Source: Saccharina japonica (Eukaryota; Sar; Phaeophyceae; Laminariales; Laminariaceae). Taken from it: a stretch of 64,000 bases of DNA. Shown here piece by piece: positions 22,761-33,855 of the stretch. The stretch is taken from contig MEHQ01000010.1 in assembly GCA_008828725.1 (NCBI GenBank), positions 137,935-201,934 on the forward strand, read 5' to 3'. Under the pieces are notes generated by a model. The model made no database searches. It was not told where the DNA came from and worked only from the letters and a program-made list of their open reading frames with translations. How positions within the stretch are numbered: position 1 is the stretch's first letter; every line of letters starts with the position of its first letter. The position numbers were made by a program, and so were the translations under genes.

Positions 22761-23819
22761 GTGACAAAATCGGGAACCTGTTTACAACTACGTACTCCAC
22801 ATCTACCCCAAGTCCAACTATTAATAGCTTGTTGTGGTATCTGGATATACGTAATATCTCGCGATCTCAGCAAGACCCAGACAAACTTAGATCCGTGCAC
22901 TCTGCATGTTGTACAGCACTGGACATATGTGGTGACGAATGTAGATCCAGACAATAATATCCAAGGTCGGAAAATCCATCGTGTCGTCCCGAGCGGGGGG
23001 CTACAGGACTGCTCGATACCTCAAGCCCCAACTCCAACTGCGACTTCACAAAAAAAAACACAAGCAACTGAGAACAGCTCTCGATTGGATTCAATACCCA
23101 TAACAGCAAGGCCTTACGTACCAATCCCTACTGTAGTATATGACAAAACTACACTAACTACGAGTACGTATACTGAGTACTCGTACTGCTGCTGGTGCTA
23201 CAACAGGTGCGATTTTGTTGGGGGAAAACTCGTACAGCGTACATGGCGCATAACTACGAGTAGGGAAGCTTTTTTAGCTGCGATGCTCTTGTGCATGTAT
23301 GTGTAGGCTGTGTTCGTTGCCTTGACCGATAATCCTATTATACAAAATTGTGTTCACATAGCGTTTCGAAAGTGTTAAAAAATGAATGGGTAATGCTATT
23401 CGAGACACCGATATAGGCCAATACGACAACTGCACTGCTGTAGATTCCGTAGATTCCGTACACCCACCTATTTCGCTAGCATCCACAGACCACGCACTAC
23501 ACAACTGCGTACACAAAGAGCTGCATGCAAAGCACAACTTCGGCGCCAGTTCTTTGTGTCCATAATATCACGTGACCTGTCAACAGAATACCCGACGCTT
23601 TGAACGATACAAGCACTCGTCGTTAAACTACGGACGACACAGAACACGGTGCGGAAAAATATAGATCAAGTCACAGTAGTTTCGAATACAACCACAGCCG
23701 ACAACGTGCCTAACAACTGTCTACTCGTGGTGGAATTAGGTGATTTGGTAGCCCGACCTCACGCTAACAAATCCGTCGTAATCCTGGTCTAAGCGGGGCG
23801 CGCGCGACGAACGCCGTGC

Positions 23820-24470
23820 GATGTCTTAAATAAGGCTTATGTTCGCAACCATTGTGAACATTTTTCAGTTGCCCCAAGATACCACTTAACTCCTCGAGTA
23901 CAGGCCCGTTCCGGCTGCGGAATAGCTTCAGTGGTAGCCTTAAGCCATGCTGACACACCTTTGGCAGTTAGGAGCCAATCTGAGGTGTCTGCCGCGAACG
24001 CAGCGCGGTGTCGCAAATAAGCCCCTTATTTGCGACACCGTGTCGCAAATAGCTTATTTGCGACACGGTCTGAAGAGTTTTCGGTTGCCTCAAGATACCA
24101 CATATCTCCTCGAGTACTGACCCGTTTTGGCTGCGCGATAGCTTCAGTGGTAGCCTTACACCATGCCGACACCCCCTTGGTAGTTAGGAGTCAATCCGAG
24201 GTGTCTGCCGCGAACGCAGCGCGGTGTCGCAAATAAGGGGCTTATTTGCGACACCGTGTCGCAAATAGCTTATTTGCGACAAGGTCTGAAGATTTATCGG
24301 TTGCCCCAAGATACCACATATATCCTCGAGTACTGACCCGTTTTGGCTGCGCGATAGCTTCAGGGGTAGCCCTACGCCATGCCGACACCCCCGTGGTAGT
24401 TAGGAGTCAATCTGATGTGTCTTCCGCGAACGCAGCGCGGTGTCGCAAATAAGGGGCTTATTTGCGACAC
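23820..24470 (-). repeat. Three tandem about 215-bp subterminal units (right end, inverted)
   Basis: The inverse of the left-end units. The unit next to the interior is the most diverged (about 23830-24010) and its palindrome block is degraded. The two outer units end in intact GTGTCGCAAATAA palindromes. Confidence 0.85.
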
Positions 24471-25394
24471 CGTGTCGCAAATAACTATTTGCGACACCTG
24501 TGTCGCAAATAGCATTACCCCTATTTATTAGTATTAATAGTTCAGGCACCTTTTTGGTTTTCGCTGTCGTCGAAAAAAGTGTTTTATTGTATACCAGGGT
24601 ATATGTGTAAGGTGTATGTTAACTATTAAGGCAACTGTGGGCCCTATTGGGGGGGCACACGCCCGCGGCGCGTGAGCGCAACACGCTTGTCAGGTCACGT
24701 TGCGCGCCACGGAACAGGCACCGGAGCCTACAGACTCTACGCCCTGGTTACAGGTATGACACCACCATAGGAATTCAATGATGCCAAAACTCGCGAAGAA
24801 TAGGATTGCACCTCAGAGGCCCTTGCCCCGCTGAAACATGAAGTGCTGCCATAATCATACCAAGTATGAAACCTTCGTTTCTAGCCAACGCTCTGAACAA
24901 CATTACACCGTACATACGTAGCAGGCATACGTACTGGTTTGTTTTTGAGATAAGCCTACAATGACACGCGACAAGTTCCGTGACTGGCCACAAACCTACT
25001 ACCGGCGTAAGTGGCTGAGCTTAGGTCATAGTCGGAGGAGCAGCAGCAGTGCTGTCGATGAATGGTATCCACCACAGGTGGTGTGATAATTTTGGAGTTT
25101 GATGCGGTTTTCAGACGCAGGGTGTAGTACGAGTATGATACGTACCTGGTAGCATTCAACGTATTATACCCCCAGTGATAAAGCGGCCATCGAAAAACGG
25201 ACCAAAAAATGTATCACCCGGCGTGATCATGTGGGGGGGGGTGTTACAGTATCTCAGGGGGGTGTGCTTTCTTCTGTGTTATACGGTACTATACGGTACT
25301 ATATACCAGGTACAAGAGTTAGTACAGTACGAGTACAAGACACCTACTATACGAGTATATACCAGGTATGTATATGCGTACTGCTGTAGTAACA

Positions 25395-25700
25395 AACAGG
25401 AATTATGATCCAGGCTGGATTTCTTATTTTAGAACGGGAGGGTTCTACTCGTACAGATACTAAAAACGTCAGTACAGTGCAGGACACCTAGTGAGAAACA
25501 GGAAATACGGTCCAGGCTGAATTTCTTATCTGAGAGAGGGTGCTTTCTACACCAATTTCAAGATAACGACTCCCGAATTTATTATTTTCCTCTAAATCTC
25601 AGCCTGGCTTTCTTATTAGCTTAATAGGTGTCCTGCCCTGTACCAGGTACACTATTACCCAATTTATTCTCTTCCCGCAAATCTCAGCCTGTCTTTCTTA
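25395..25700. mobile_element. MITE family I nested inside another MITE I copy
   Basis: The inner copy (25480-25635) has ends CAGGACACCT / AGGTGTCCTG and the family landmarks 'ggtccaggctg', 'atttcttat', 'gagagagggtgctttctac', 'tttcaaga' and 'ctttcttattag'. Sequences on both sides (25395-25460 with 'gatccaggctggatttctta', and 25655-25705 with 'aaatctcagcctgtctttct') are the two halves of a second copy, so one element inserted into another of its own family. Other copies are at 38359-38537 and 59690-59875. Confidence 0.75.
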
Positions 25701-25705
25701 TTGCT

Positions 25706-26704
25706 CGTGGTGTAGGTTGTAATATTAATAGTGCACGAGGCTCGAGCGTGCCTGGTACCTGGTGTGTATCATACGAGTACAGCAATGTACGTACCGCTGG
25801 AGAGGTGTACAGCTGCTGGCTGCCTGCTGTCTGTTGATGTTGCTGCTGCACTAGCCGTACGGTACGCAGACGCCTAATGTACAATGTACGTGTACTCGTC
25901 TGCTGTCGTACTCGTCCATACCTGACTGATTGTTCTTTTACACAGCAGGTAGCAGGTAACAGTCGTAGGGTGTACGTAGCAGACCCTCTTTGCCACAAAT
26001 CGCGAGGCTAGCTGGTCAAGCATACAGCACGACTATGAGACCACGAGTATCAACACCACACTAGCTGGCTGCAGGCTGAAGCACCGACCCGACTCGTCAG
26101 GCCGGACACACATTACATCAAGGCGATCTCTGCTGCTGTGCAAATGCTTTGGAACAACAACAGTAGTCAGCTGTGGCTGCAGTGCTCACCTGCCATGTTG
26201 GCGCTCGAGGGAAGATGATGGCAGCGCATACGGACACCACTGCAGCGACACATGCAGGAATCCAGGGAATCATAAGATGAATAAGGGCTCCGTCCCCACC
26301 TCTGCACACTGCACAGCAGTGCACAACGCAACGGCAACGCAACCAACGCCGAACTTGAGGTGAGGGGTTTACGATCGTAACGAGGCGTCGTCAAATTAGT
26401 TGGTCGTTTCGTAACAGTTACGAAAAGTTACTGCCGGCAGTTACTTTCGTTGCACGAGCAGTATGTAACGGGGTAGCAGCAGCCCGAATGAAGATTGCAG
26501 GTAACATATTATACGTACCAAAGCGCTGTCTTCAGGGCATCTCTGAACAGGCAGGCATTACGAGTATTGTGTTATACAATTGCGAGCTTGATGAGCCTGT
26601 GACCGATGGGGGATGTCATCCCCCATTGCCTGTGACCTGTGACCTGTGATGAACGCTAAAACTCGATCTGTGACTCTCCCTGTCTGGGTACTTATTGTTT
26701 TGGA
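25706..26704. other. No gene seen
   Basis: Unassigned. Many short words of the TACGAGTA, TACCAGGTA and CTGCTGTA type occur. No protein-like frame of note. Confidence 0.5.
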
Positions 26705-27603
26705 CATTAGCCAAACATAGGTATACCTACGCACTTTGAGCCATTTATAGGTACACTACCCCGGAAAAGGCTTCCTGGCCCGCCTGATATTGGGCCTGCG
26801 CTCCATTGTATCTACAAATGGCTCAAAGTGCGTAGGTACACCTACTCTTGGCTACTCAAGTTACGTGTCACCTATTTTCTTCGTATTCAATTGTACCTAC
26901 AAATGGCTCGAACATTCACTTTTGAGCAACTGAAATATAGACAGACGGCCACACCAGATGCCGGGACTGTCAACCAGCCGACCGTACCTGTCAACCAGCT
27001 GACTTACCCGTACATAATCTTCGCCCACGTTTACCATGGAAAGCTGTTCCGGACCTCGCCAACGGTTGTGTAACTTGGAACCCTTAACCGTATGCTAATA
27101 CTCTGTACACGTATATGTATACCGAATTTGCGCCTATTACTATATATATATCGTATGTGTGTTGTACTTTCAGCATAACGGCATGGAAACATTCGTCATG
27201 TTGTTTCTCCGCACCGCGATCACACCCATCGAAGGCATGTGGCCGAAACGACTAATATCATAAATGTGACCGCGAGCCTCCGGTAGTAGGACGGTCAGCT
27301 GGTTGACAGGTGCGGTCGGCTGGCTGATAGTCCCCGCATCTGGTGTGGTCGGCTGTCTATATTTCAGTTGCCAAAAATTGGTCGTTTGAGCCATTAATAG
27401 GTACACTTGAAGCCAAAAATAGGTGACACGTAAATCGAGTAGCCGAGAATAGGTGTACCTACGCACTTTGAGCCAGTTGTAGGTATTATACAATAGAGCG
27501 TAGGCCCAATATCAGGCGGGCCAGGAAGCCTTTTCCGGGGTACATTACGCAGTGTACCTATAAATGGCTCAAAGTGCGTAGGTATACCTATGTTTGGCTA
27601 ATG
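26705..27603. mobile_element. Long-TIR element (arms about 300 bp)
   Basis: CATTAGCCAAACATAGG and the following sequence at 26705 is the inverse of the sequence ending at 27603. Identity is high over about 300 bp and includes 'cctacgcactttgagcc' and 'ccggaaaaggcttcctgg'. Inside each arm the 'gtaggtacac' and 'caaatggctcaaagtgcg' motifs are themselves repeated. The loop is about 290 bp. No clear target duplication or transposase was found. ORFs in the two arms are mirror images and not genes. Confidence 0.7.
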
Positions 27604-27734
27604 CCCTATTATTTTTAATAATTTTATTACAAGGGCGTCCGAAAAGTATTTTGTCGACACCTACGAGTAGCTATCTCAAATGGTCAGAATGGAAAAACAA
27701 TCGGAGCAATGTGATCCCTGGACGATTTAGCACA

Positions 27735-27737
<3 letters not shown>

Positions 27738-27767
<30 letters not shown>
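27738..27767. repeat. (AAT)n microsatellite
   Basis: A pure AAT/ATA run of about ten units, repeated at 29015-29044 in the duplicated block. Confidence 0.9.
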
Positions 27768-27827
27768 CCTAAAACCAATCACTTGGTTTTAAAGACCCCC
27801 CCCCCCTCCGAGGCTCAGGGGGGGGCC

Positions 27828-28345
27828 CACTATAAATATATTATATTTATAGGTTGGGTTGGCGTCGGTTGGCAACGACGCTGTAAAACACGCCACTCGC
27901 TGCGTGAGCTAGACAACCAGGGTGCCGTTTTTTTTTTGTTATTTTTTTTGGCGGTCACCAAAGCTGGCGGTCGAGTAGATCATTTGTGCGGGGTGGAGAA
28001 CCTTTGTTCCGCACAAGGGGAATGGTCGTTCCACGTAGTGTTAATATGGTAAGGCGTCCGCGAGGCAGTTACATAGTAAAACCCATTGCTGTCTCCGGAA
28101 GTGGCCACACCAGAAATTAAATTAACTCATTGAAGCTGTCGTCCATATGCAAGTCCGCCTCAGAGGCGGTTCTTAGCAGGATGCAGCTCACCCTCCATGC
28201 GACTCGCCCAATACCTCACGGCGTTTCGCGCTTGGTGCAAGCAATGTCTGCCTGGTTGGTGAAAACCCAACGCGCTCCGTCCCGGCATTGTAGGGATGCG
28301 AGGGTCTATGGTCATATGACTACGGCCGTGCACAACATGAGTACA
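27828..28345 (-). repeat. Repeat R1, copy flanked by direct repeats
   Basis: The reverse complement of 11681-12217. Both sides carry a C-run followed by CTCCGAGGCTCAGG (about 27797-27822 and 28345-28375), which looks like a target-site duplication of about 15-20 bp. That length fits a retrotransposed element rather than a cut-and-paste one. The 3'/5' polarity is not established. Confidence 0.75.
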
Positions 28346-28398
28346 CCCCCCCCCCCCCCCCCTCCGAGGCTCAGGGCGGGGGGGGGTCTTTAAAACCA

Positions 28399-28399
28399 N
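28399..28399. other. Assembly gap (single N)
   Basis: The only N in the window, sitting exactly at the junction of the direct duplication. Confidence 0.95.
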
Positions 28400-29012
28400 C
28401 CGAATTTGCGCCTATTACTATATATATATCGTATGTGTGTTGTACTTTCAGCATAACGGCATGGAAACATTCGTCATGTTGTTTCTCCGCACCGCGATCA
28501 CACCCATCGAAGGCATGTGGCCGAAACGACTAATATCATAAATGTGACCGCGAGCCTCCGGTAGTAGGACGGTCAGCTGGTTGACAGGTGCGGTCGGCTG
28601 GCTGATAGTCCCCGCATCTGGTGTGGTCGGCTGTCTATATTTCAGTTGCCAAAAATTGGTCGTTTGAGCCATTAATAGGTACACTTGAAGCCAAAAATAG
28701 GTGACACGTAAATCGAGTAGCCGAGAATAGGTGTACCTACGCACTTTGAGCCAGTTGTAGGTATTATACAATAGAGCGTAGGCCCAATATCAGGCGGGCC
28801 AGGAAGCCTTTTCCGGGGTACATTACGCAGTGTACCTATAAATGGCTCAAAGTGCGTAGGTATACCTATGTTTGGCTAATGCCCTATTATTTTTAATAAT
28901 TTTATTACAAGGGCGTCCGAAAAGTATTTTGTCGACACCTACGAGTAGCTATCTCAAATGGTCAGAATGGAAAAACAATCGGAGCAATGTGATCCCTGGA
29001 CGATTTAGCACA

Positions 29013-29045
<33 letters not shown>

Positions 29046-29094
29046 CCTAAAACCAATCACTTGGTTTTAAAGACCCCCCCCCCCTCCGAGGCGC

Positions 29095-29620
29095 CCACTA
29101 TAAATATATTATATTTATAGGTTGGGTTGGCGTCGGTTGGCAACGACGCTGTAAAACACGCCACTCGCTGCGTGAGCTAGACAACCAGGGTGCCGTTTTT
29201 TTTTTGTTATTTTTTTTGGCGGTCACCAAAGCTGGCGGTCGAGTAGATCATTTGTGCGGGGTGGAGAACCTTTGTTCCGCACAAGGGGAATGGTCGTTCC
29301 ACGTAGTGTTAATATGGTAAGGCGTCCGCGAGGCAGTTACATAGTAAAACCCATTGCTGTCTCCGGAAGTGGCCACACCAGAAATTAAATTAACTCATTG
29401 AAGCTGTCGTCCATATGCAAGTCCGCCTCAGAGGCGGTTCTTAGCAGGATGCAGCTCACCCTCCATGCGACTCGCCCAATACCTCACGGCGTTTCGCGCT
29501 TGGTGCAAGCAATGTCTGCCTGGTTGGTGAAAACCCAACGCGCTCCGTCCCGGCATTGTAGGGATGCGAGGGTCTATGGTCATATGACTACGGCCGTGCA
29601 CAACATGAGTACACCCCCCC
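29095..29620 (-). repeat. Repeat R1, second copy of duplicated block
   Basis: Essentially identical to 27828-28345 and probably the same locus assembled twice. The left flanking direct repeat is truncated to 'ctccgaggcg'. Confidence 0.75.
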
Positions 29621-29666
29621 CCCCCCCCCCTCCGAGGCTCAGGGCGGGGGGGGGTCTTTAAAACCA

Positions 29667-30840
29667 AGTGATTGGTTTTTGGAAAAATTCAGGAAAAAAA
29701 AAAAGTCGTTTGTTCTAAATCGTGCAGCGATCACAGTGCTCCGATTGTTTTCCCATTCTGACCATTTTAGATAATGAGGTGTCGAAAAATCACTTTTCGG
29801 GACGCCCAGCAAAGCTTGAAAGCGCAGTATAAACTCCAACCACAGCTTCCCGCGCACCCATCGACGAAACGCTGCTCAAAAGCCGAGATATTGCACTAAA
29901 ACGAACTCAGTACGAGGTAGTACCCTGGCACTCTAAGACACCCTGGTCAAGGTGCGACTTGTGGTGTTGTTGTTGCGGATCAGATAGATGCAAGAGCTTC
30001 TCCCCTTTTCTCTTCGCGATGGTGCACAAACAATGCGCATACTCGTAGTACGTACAAGTAGTCCATATTGCTGGCATCATATCATACGTGCAGACCAGTT
30101 AGTATATACCCAGCAGTAATAGGGATCCGGCGAGTATCTGACAAAAAGATAAAACGACACCCCTTGGGGACCCCGAAATAAATAATAGAGACTACAACAC
30201 CTTGACGACACTACCGGTACTCACTACTACTGTGAATTCCCTGTGAAACAAACAAAAACAAACGAAAACAACGATATATCCTGGGCGTTATCAACCAACC
30301 GTATACGAGTACGAACAGCGCGAACGCCCAGCAGTGCGGGTAGTGCGGGTAGGATCATGTTGACCCCGTGCCGCACGACCCCTTGCACTGTGATTCGAGC
30401 ACCAATCAATGTGAAGCATCTCCCAATCGCGCAATGGCCGTTCGTTGCTGTAGTCTCGTCACTTGCAATCATGTAATTTATTTGATCGTTAACTCCCCCT
30501 CTGAAGGGTACTCAGTACTCAGTACACCCCCCCCGCCCCGATGTCCGAATGAAAAAAAAAAACTCGCGGGGCAGCGCGGGGTGGGATTTCCGTACCAGTC
30601 GGTACCAGGACGAACCTACGAGTACGCGGTTTGTACTTGATTTTCGTATACCTCCCGGCCGAGGTCTCGGAAATATAAAAAGTGCGCGTGGTGTTTTAGA
30701 GTCTGCAATACCGTGTGATCAGCTGCGTGGTGAATAATCTCATCGAAATATAGTGTACAACCCGATTCAACGGGTAATGCACATGATTACGAGCCTTTTT
30801 CGAAATCACTACAGTAGTAGTACTCGTATATGAACGCACT
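29667..30840. other. No gene seen
   Basis: Unassigned. 29667-29765 resembles an inverted relative of 27680-27795 (shared 'ccgattgtttt', 'cattctgacca'), a remnant of the repeat that hosts R1. No supported coding region. Confidence 0.5.
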
Positions 30841-33290
30841 TCGGAGGCACCATACCATGAAGACTCCATAGAAGCGCCATGGGAGCATGCTATTGAAGCA
30901 CCACGGAAGCACCATGGAAGTCCCATCGAAGTCTCGCGGAAGCCCGATGGGAAGAACCATGGAAGCACCATGGGAGCCCATGAAAGTCCCATAGCTTGTA
31001 TTGAAATGCTCAACAAGGTGCTTCCATTATGTTTCTAAGGAAGTTCGATTGCAGCATGATGCCTCCATGGTCCTTCCATCGGCCGTGAGACATCAGTGCA
31101 CTCCTATCGGGTTTCCATGGTGCTTCCATGGGCCAAGGGCTCTTATGGTGCTTACATGGTGCTTACATTGACCATACAGGTCCCATAGGGTCCATAGAAG
31201 AAGCACCAAAGCACTGTACGTACATAGGAGTCGATGAAATTCCCATTGAAGGACTATGGAGGTCCCATGGGATATCCATTCTTCCAAGCACCATGCTTCC
31301 AATCTTCACGCTTCCATGGAAGCCCCATGGGGTAGCCATGCTTCCAAGCACCATGCTTCCATGGAAGTACATTGAGATAATGGAAGTCCGTGGAAGTCCC
31401 AAAAACCCAGATTAGGACCCCGAAGTACCATGGGATAACCATGAAATTCCCATGGGAGCACCAGGGAAGCACCACGAAAGCACCATTGAAGCAGCATGGA
31501 AAAGTCACGGAAGTCCCATGAAAGTACCCATGAAAGTCCCATGGATGCACCATGGATGCCACATGAAAGCACCATGGAATCACCATATCAGCGCCGTGGG
31601 AGCAGCATATATACACCATGCTTGCATGCAAGCGTCATGGAAGCGCCATGGTTTAATTACCTCCAATAGTTGGACAGCCCACGGACCAGTCCATGGACCA
31701 ACCCATGGTCGATCGTGGTATACACGATGCTTAACGATGGAGCAGCCCGCGGACAACCATCATGGATCGGTCCAGGGCATCGTTCATGGATAAACCCATG
31801 GTATCAGCCATAGAGAAACACACGGACACCTGCCATGGGACGACCGATGGCATACATAGTTCGTGGGTGAATGCATGGCATGTGCGCTATGGTTAACCCT
31901 ACGGACTAACCAATGCCGATGGCATGGGTTCGCCATGGAACACACCACGACATACCCCATCGATAGGGCAAGGGTTAGATTTAGAGTTAGGCCACGGATT
32001 TCTCCATGGAACGCACCATGCAACGCACCATGCGACGCCCCGTATTTTCAGCCATCCGTGGGAAACACGATGAGGCTTTTCATGCCGTGGGCTACTCCAT
32101 GGTGTACACCGTGGAAGACCATGGCATATGCGATGGTTTCATGGCATTTCCCATGGTGTGCCGAAGGGGCATGGGGTGTCTTCCCAATTAATGGCCCATG
32201 ATGCGTGCCAAGGGGCAACCATGGACACACAAGTTGCGCCCATGGGAAAATTCATGAGACCGTCCATGGGGTCTCCAATGGACGCCACCATGAACATATA
32301 CTATGGCATACCCATGGACGGTCTCGTTTTGCGGAATGAAGCATGGTGCATGTACCATAAGGCCAACCATGAGAAGTTCCATGGCATTTTCCGTGGAACG
32401 TGCCATGGGTGAACATGGCAGTTACCACGGAATATGTCATTTCGTGGGTTGAGCGATGGACGAATTATGTCCACGCTATTAATAGCATCGTCGGCCACCG
32501 TAGAATAAACAATGGATACAACATGGCGAGGTCCATGATGCATCATGGACTAGACCACGGGCCTCGTAAATGCCGTGGAATGTACCATGTCACGCACCAT
32601 ACAGACACATGGACCGTGTCGTGGTACATTCCATGGGCTACACCATGGTTTATGCCATCGTCGCCCATAGGTTGGCCCATGGACGGTTCCATGTGCTGTC
32701 CAACAAATGTAGAACCCAACAAATGTAGAACATGACTGGCTACATATGATATGACTGCACAGCACATATACCACCATGAACTCACCCTGAAAGCACCATA
32801 AAAGCACCATGGAGTAATCGTCGGAGTCCATAAAAATCCCACAGTTTCCATGCTACAGTAATATCATGGAAGCACCATGGATTTCCCTTGAGGCCACCGT
32901 AGAAGCACCATGGAAATGCCACAGGAGCCCTGGAAGACCCGCGCCAGCGCAAACACCACAACGGAAGCACTACAGTACGTATGGCAGTCCCCCTATGCAA
33001 GTACCATGGTGATGTACGCGCTTTCACGATGCGTCCGTGGTGCTTCGATGGTCTTCCATTGGACTTCCGCATGGTGCTTGTATGGTGTGTTTGTGTGGCT
33101 TTCATGGCACTTCCCAATATGTTTCCCATGCTGCTTCCGTGAGTGGAATCAATGTTAACGGTATTTTGTGGGGCTTCCATGGGACGTTGATCATGGTGCT
33201 TCCATGGGACTCCATGCTGCTTCCATGGGACTTCCGTAGAACCGCGTTGCTTCCATGGTGACCAACATGTCCAAATGTTTTGAACCCCCA
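30840..33290. repeat. CCATGG palindrome cloud (2.4 kb)
   Basis: I count roughly 45 CCATGG sites, where well under one is expected in 2.4 kb. They are embedded in degenerate, strand-symmetric phrases such as GCACCATGGAAG and its inverse CTTCCATGGTGC. Spacing is irregular and mostly 12-25 bp. In the middle part (31680-32700) phrases change to GCCATGG/ACCATGG with different linkers, so sub-dialects exist. Open frames on all six strands arise because the words lack stop codons in most phases, and they are not genes. Confidence 0.9.
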
Positions 33291-33565
33291 GCAGGGCACC
33301 CCGGGCTAGCGCTTAGTTTTCCCCACTCCTACCAGTGAGTTGCGTGACAATGCAGGGTGGCTGCCCCCGCATTTGCTGCATGTCGGTGACCTTGGCGGCT
33401 TTCCCTACAGTAGCCCAAACCCGCGTGGTCAGATTTACGACAGAGCTAAATGCCCATCGCAAGGAGGTGTTCCCCTACTCCCATCCTTTTTGCGCCAGAA
33501 TCGACCTTTTGTTCGCCGATCGTGAGAGCATTGCCCCTATTGGAGGGATGTACATTATTTGTCTT
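33291..33565. other. Spacer between two palindrome clouds, no gene seen
   Basis: About 275 bp of non-repetitive sequence. Short frames exist on both strands without a recognisable domain. Confidence 0.4.
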
Positions 33566-33855
33566 TTTCGCGACACGTGTCGCGACGCGTCGCGGCAACT
33601 GTCGCGGCATGTCGCGACGCGTCGCGACACATGCCGCGACACGTCGCGGCCCTATGCGGCATGTCGCGACATGTCGCGACGCGTGTCGCGGTAGGTGTCG
33701 CGGCAGGTGTCGCGGCAAGTGTCGCGACGCGTCGTGGCAGGTAGGTGTCGCGGCAGGTGTCGCGGCAAGCGTCGCGACGCGTCGCGGCACGCGTCGCGAC
33801 GCGTCGCGACATGCCGCGACACCTGCCGCGACACCTGCCGCGACACCTGCCGCGA
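33566..33855. repeat. TCGCGA / GTCGCG palindrome cloud, block 1
   Basis: Dense, degenerate repetition of GTCGCGACGCGTCGCGG and GTGTCGCGGCAG. Cores TCGCGA and ACGCGT are palindromes and the text reads similarly on both strands. It is immediately downstream of the CCATGG cloud but has an unrelated core word. Confidence 0.9.

Larger units (their letters stand above)
22275..24520. mobile_element. Mutator-like non-autonomous element with 9-bp target duplication
   Basis: The tips GGGTAATGCTATTTGCGAC and its inverse are flanked by a perfect direct repeat CTATTTATT (22266-22274 and 24521-24529), a 9-bp TSD. Long complex ends consist of tandem about 215-bp units separated by GTGTCGCAAATAA palindromes: two units at the left (22350-22760) and three inverted units at the right (23820-24470). 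A 9-bp TSD with long ends is the usual signature of Mutator-like elements. The interior (about 22760-23820) shows no transposase domain. An internal tip-like sequence at 23390 (GGGTAATGCTATTCGAGACA) suggests a remnant of another copy. Confidence 0.85.
21697..25286. mobile_element. TIR DNA element, family D copy 2 (split by a nested element)
   Basis: The ends are CCGTATAACACGGAAGAAAG and its inverse, again flanked by TA on each side (21695-21696 and 25287-25288). The left part (21697-22265) and the right part (about 24550-25286) align with 4715-5719, including the GGTGTGCTA/GGTGATAAC subterminal motifs, 'agaccccggccagac' and 'ccacaggtggtgtgataatt'. The middle is occupied by the 2.25-kb element at 22275-24520. 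Apart from that insert the element would be about 1.3 kb. No transposase is seen. Confidence 0.8.
27122..29666. repeat. 1.27-kb direct duplication joined at a single N
   Basis: 27122-28398 and 28400-29666 are near-identical direct copies. The only clear difference is about 10-12 bp missing at the C-run/'ctccgaggctcagg' site of the second copy (near 29094). The join is the window's only undetermined base (N at 28399). This is the expected appearance of a false duplication made when two contig ends sharing the same repeat are abutted. A genuine recent tandem duplication is the alternative. Confidence 0.85.

Noticed and set aside
22344..24452. Identical 68-codon ORFs on both strands (22344-22550, 24030-24236) and a similar one (24246-24452)
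   Set aside because: They are the subterminal 215-bp repeat units of the Mutator-like element read through, not proteins. Identity reflects inverted repeats.
22275..24520. CRISPR-like reading of the GTGTCGCAAATAA repeats
   Set aside because: The repeats are organised as inverted transposon ends with a 9-bp TSD, and the intervening sequence is itself repeated.
27170..29661. Pairs of identical 87- and 107-codon ORFs
   Set aside because: Produced by the 1.27-kb duplication and by inverted arms of the long-TIR element.
30840..33290. Many ORFs rich in His-Gly-Met-Pro-Trp in the CCATGG cloud, first suspected to be a repeat protein
   Set aside because: All six phases are open because the words contain few stops. 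Repeat spacing is not a multiple of three and phases shift every few units.
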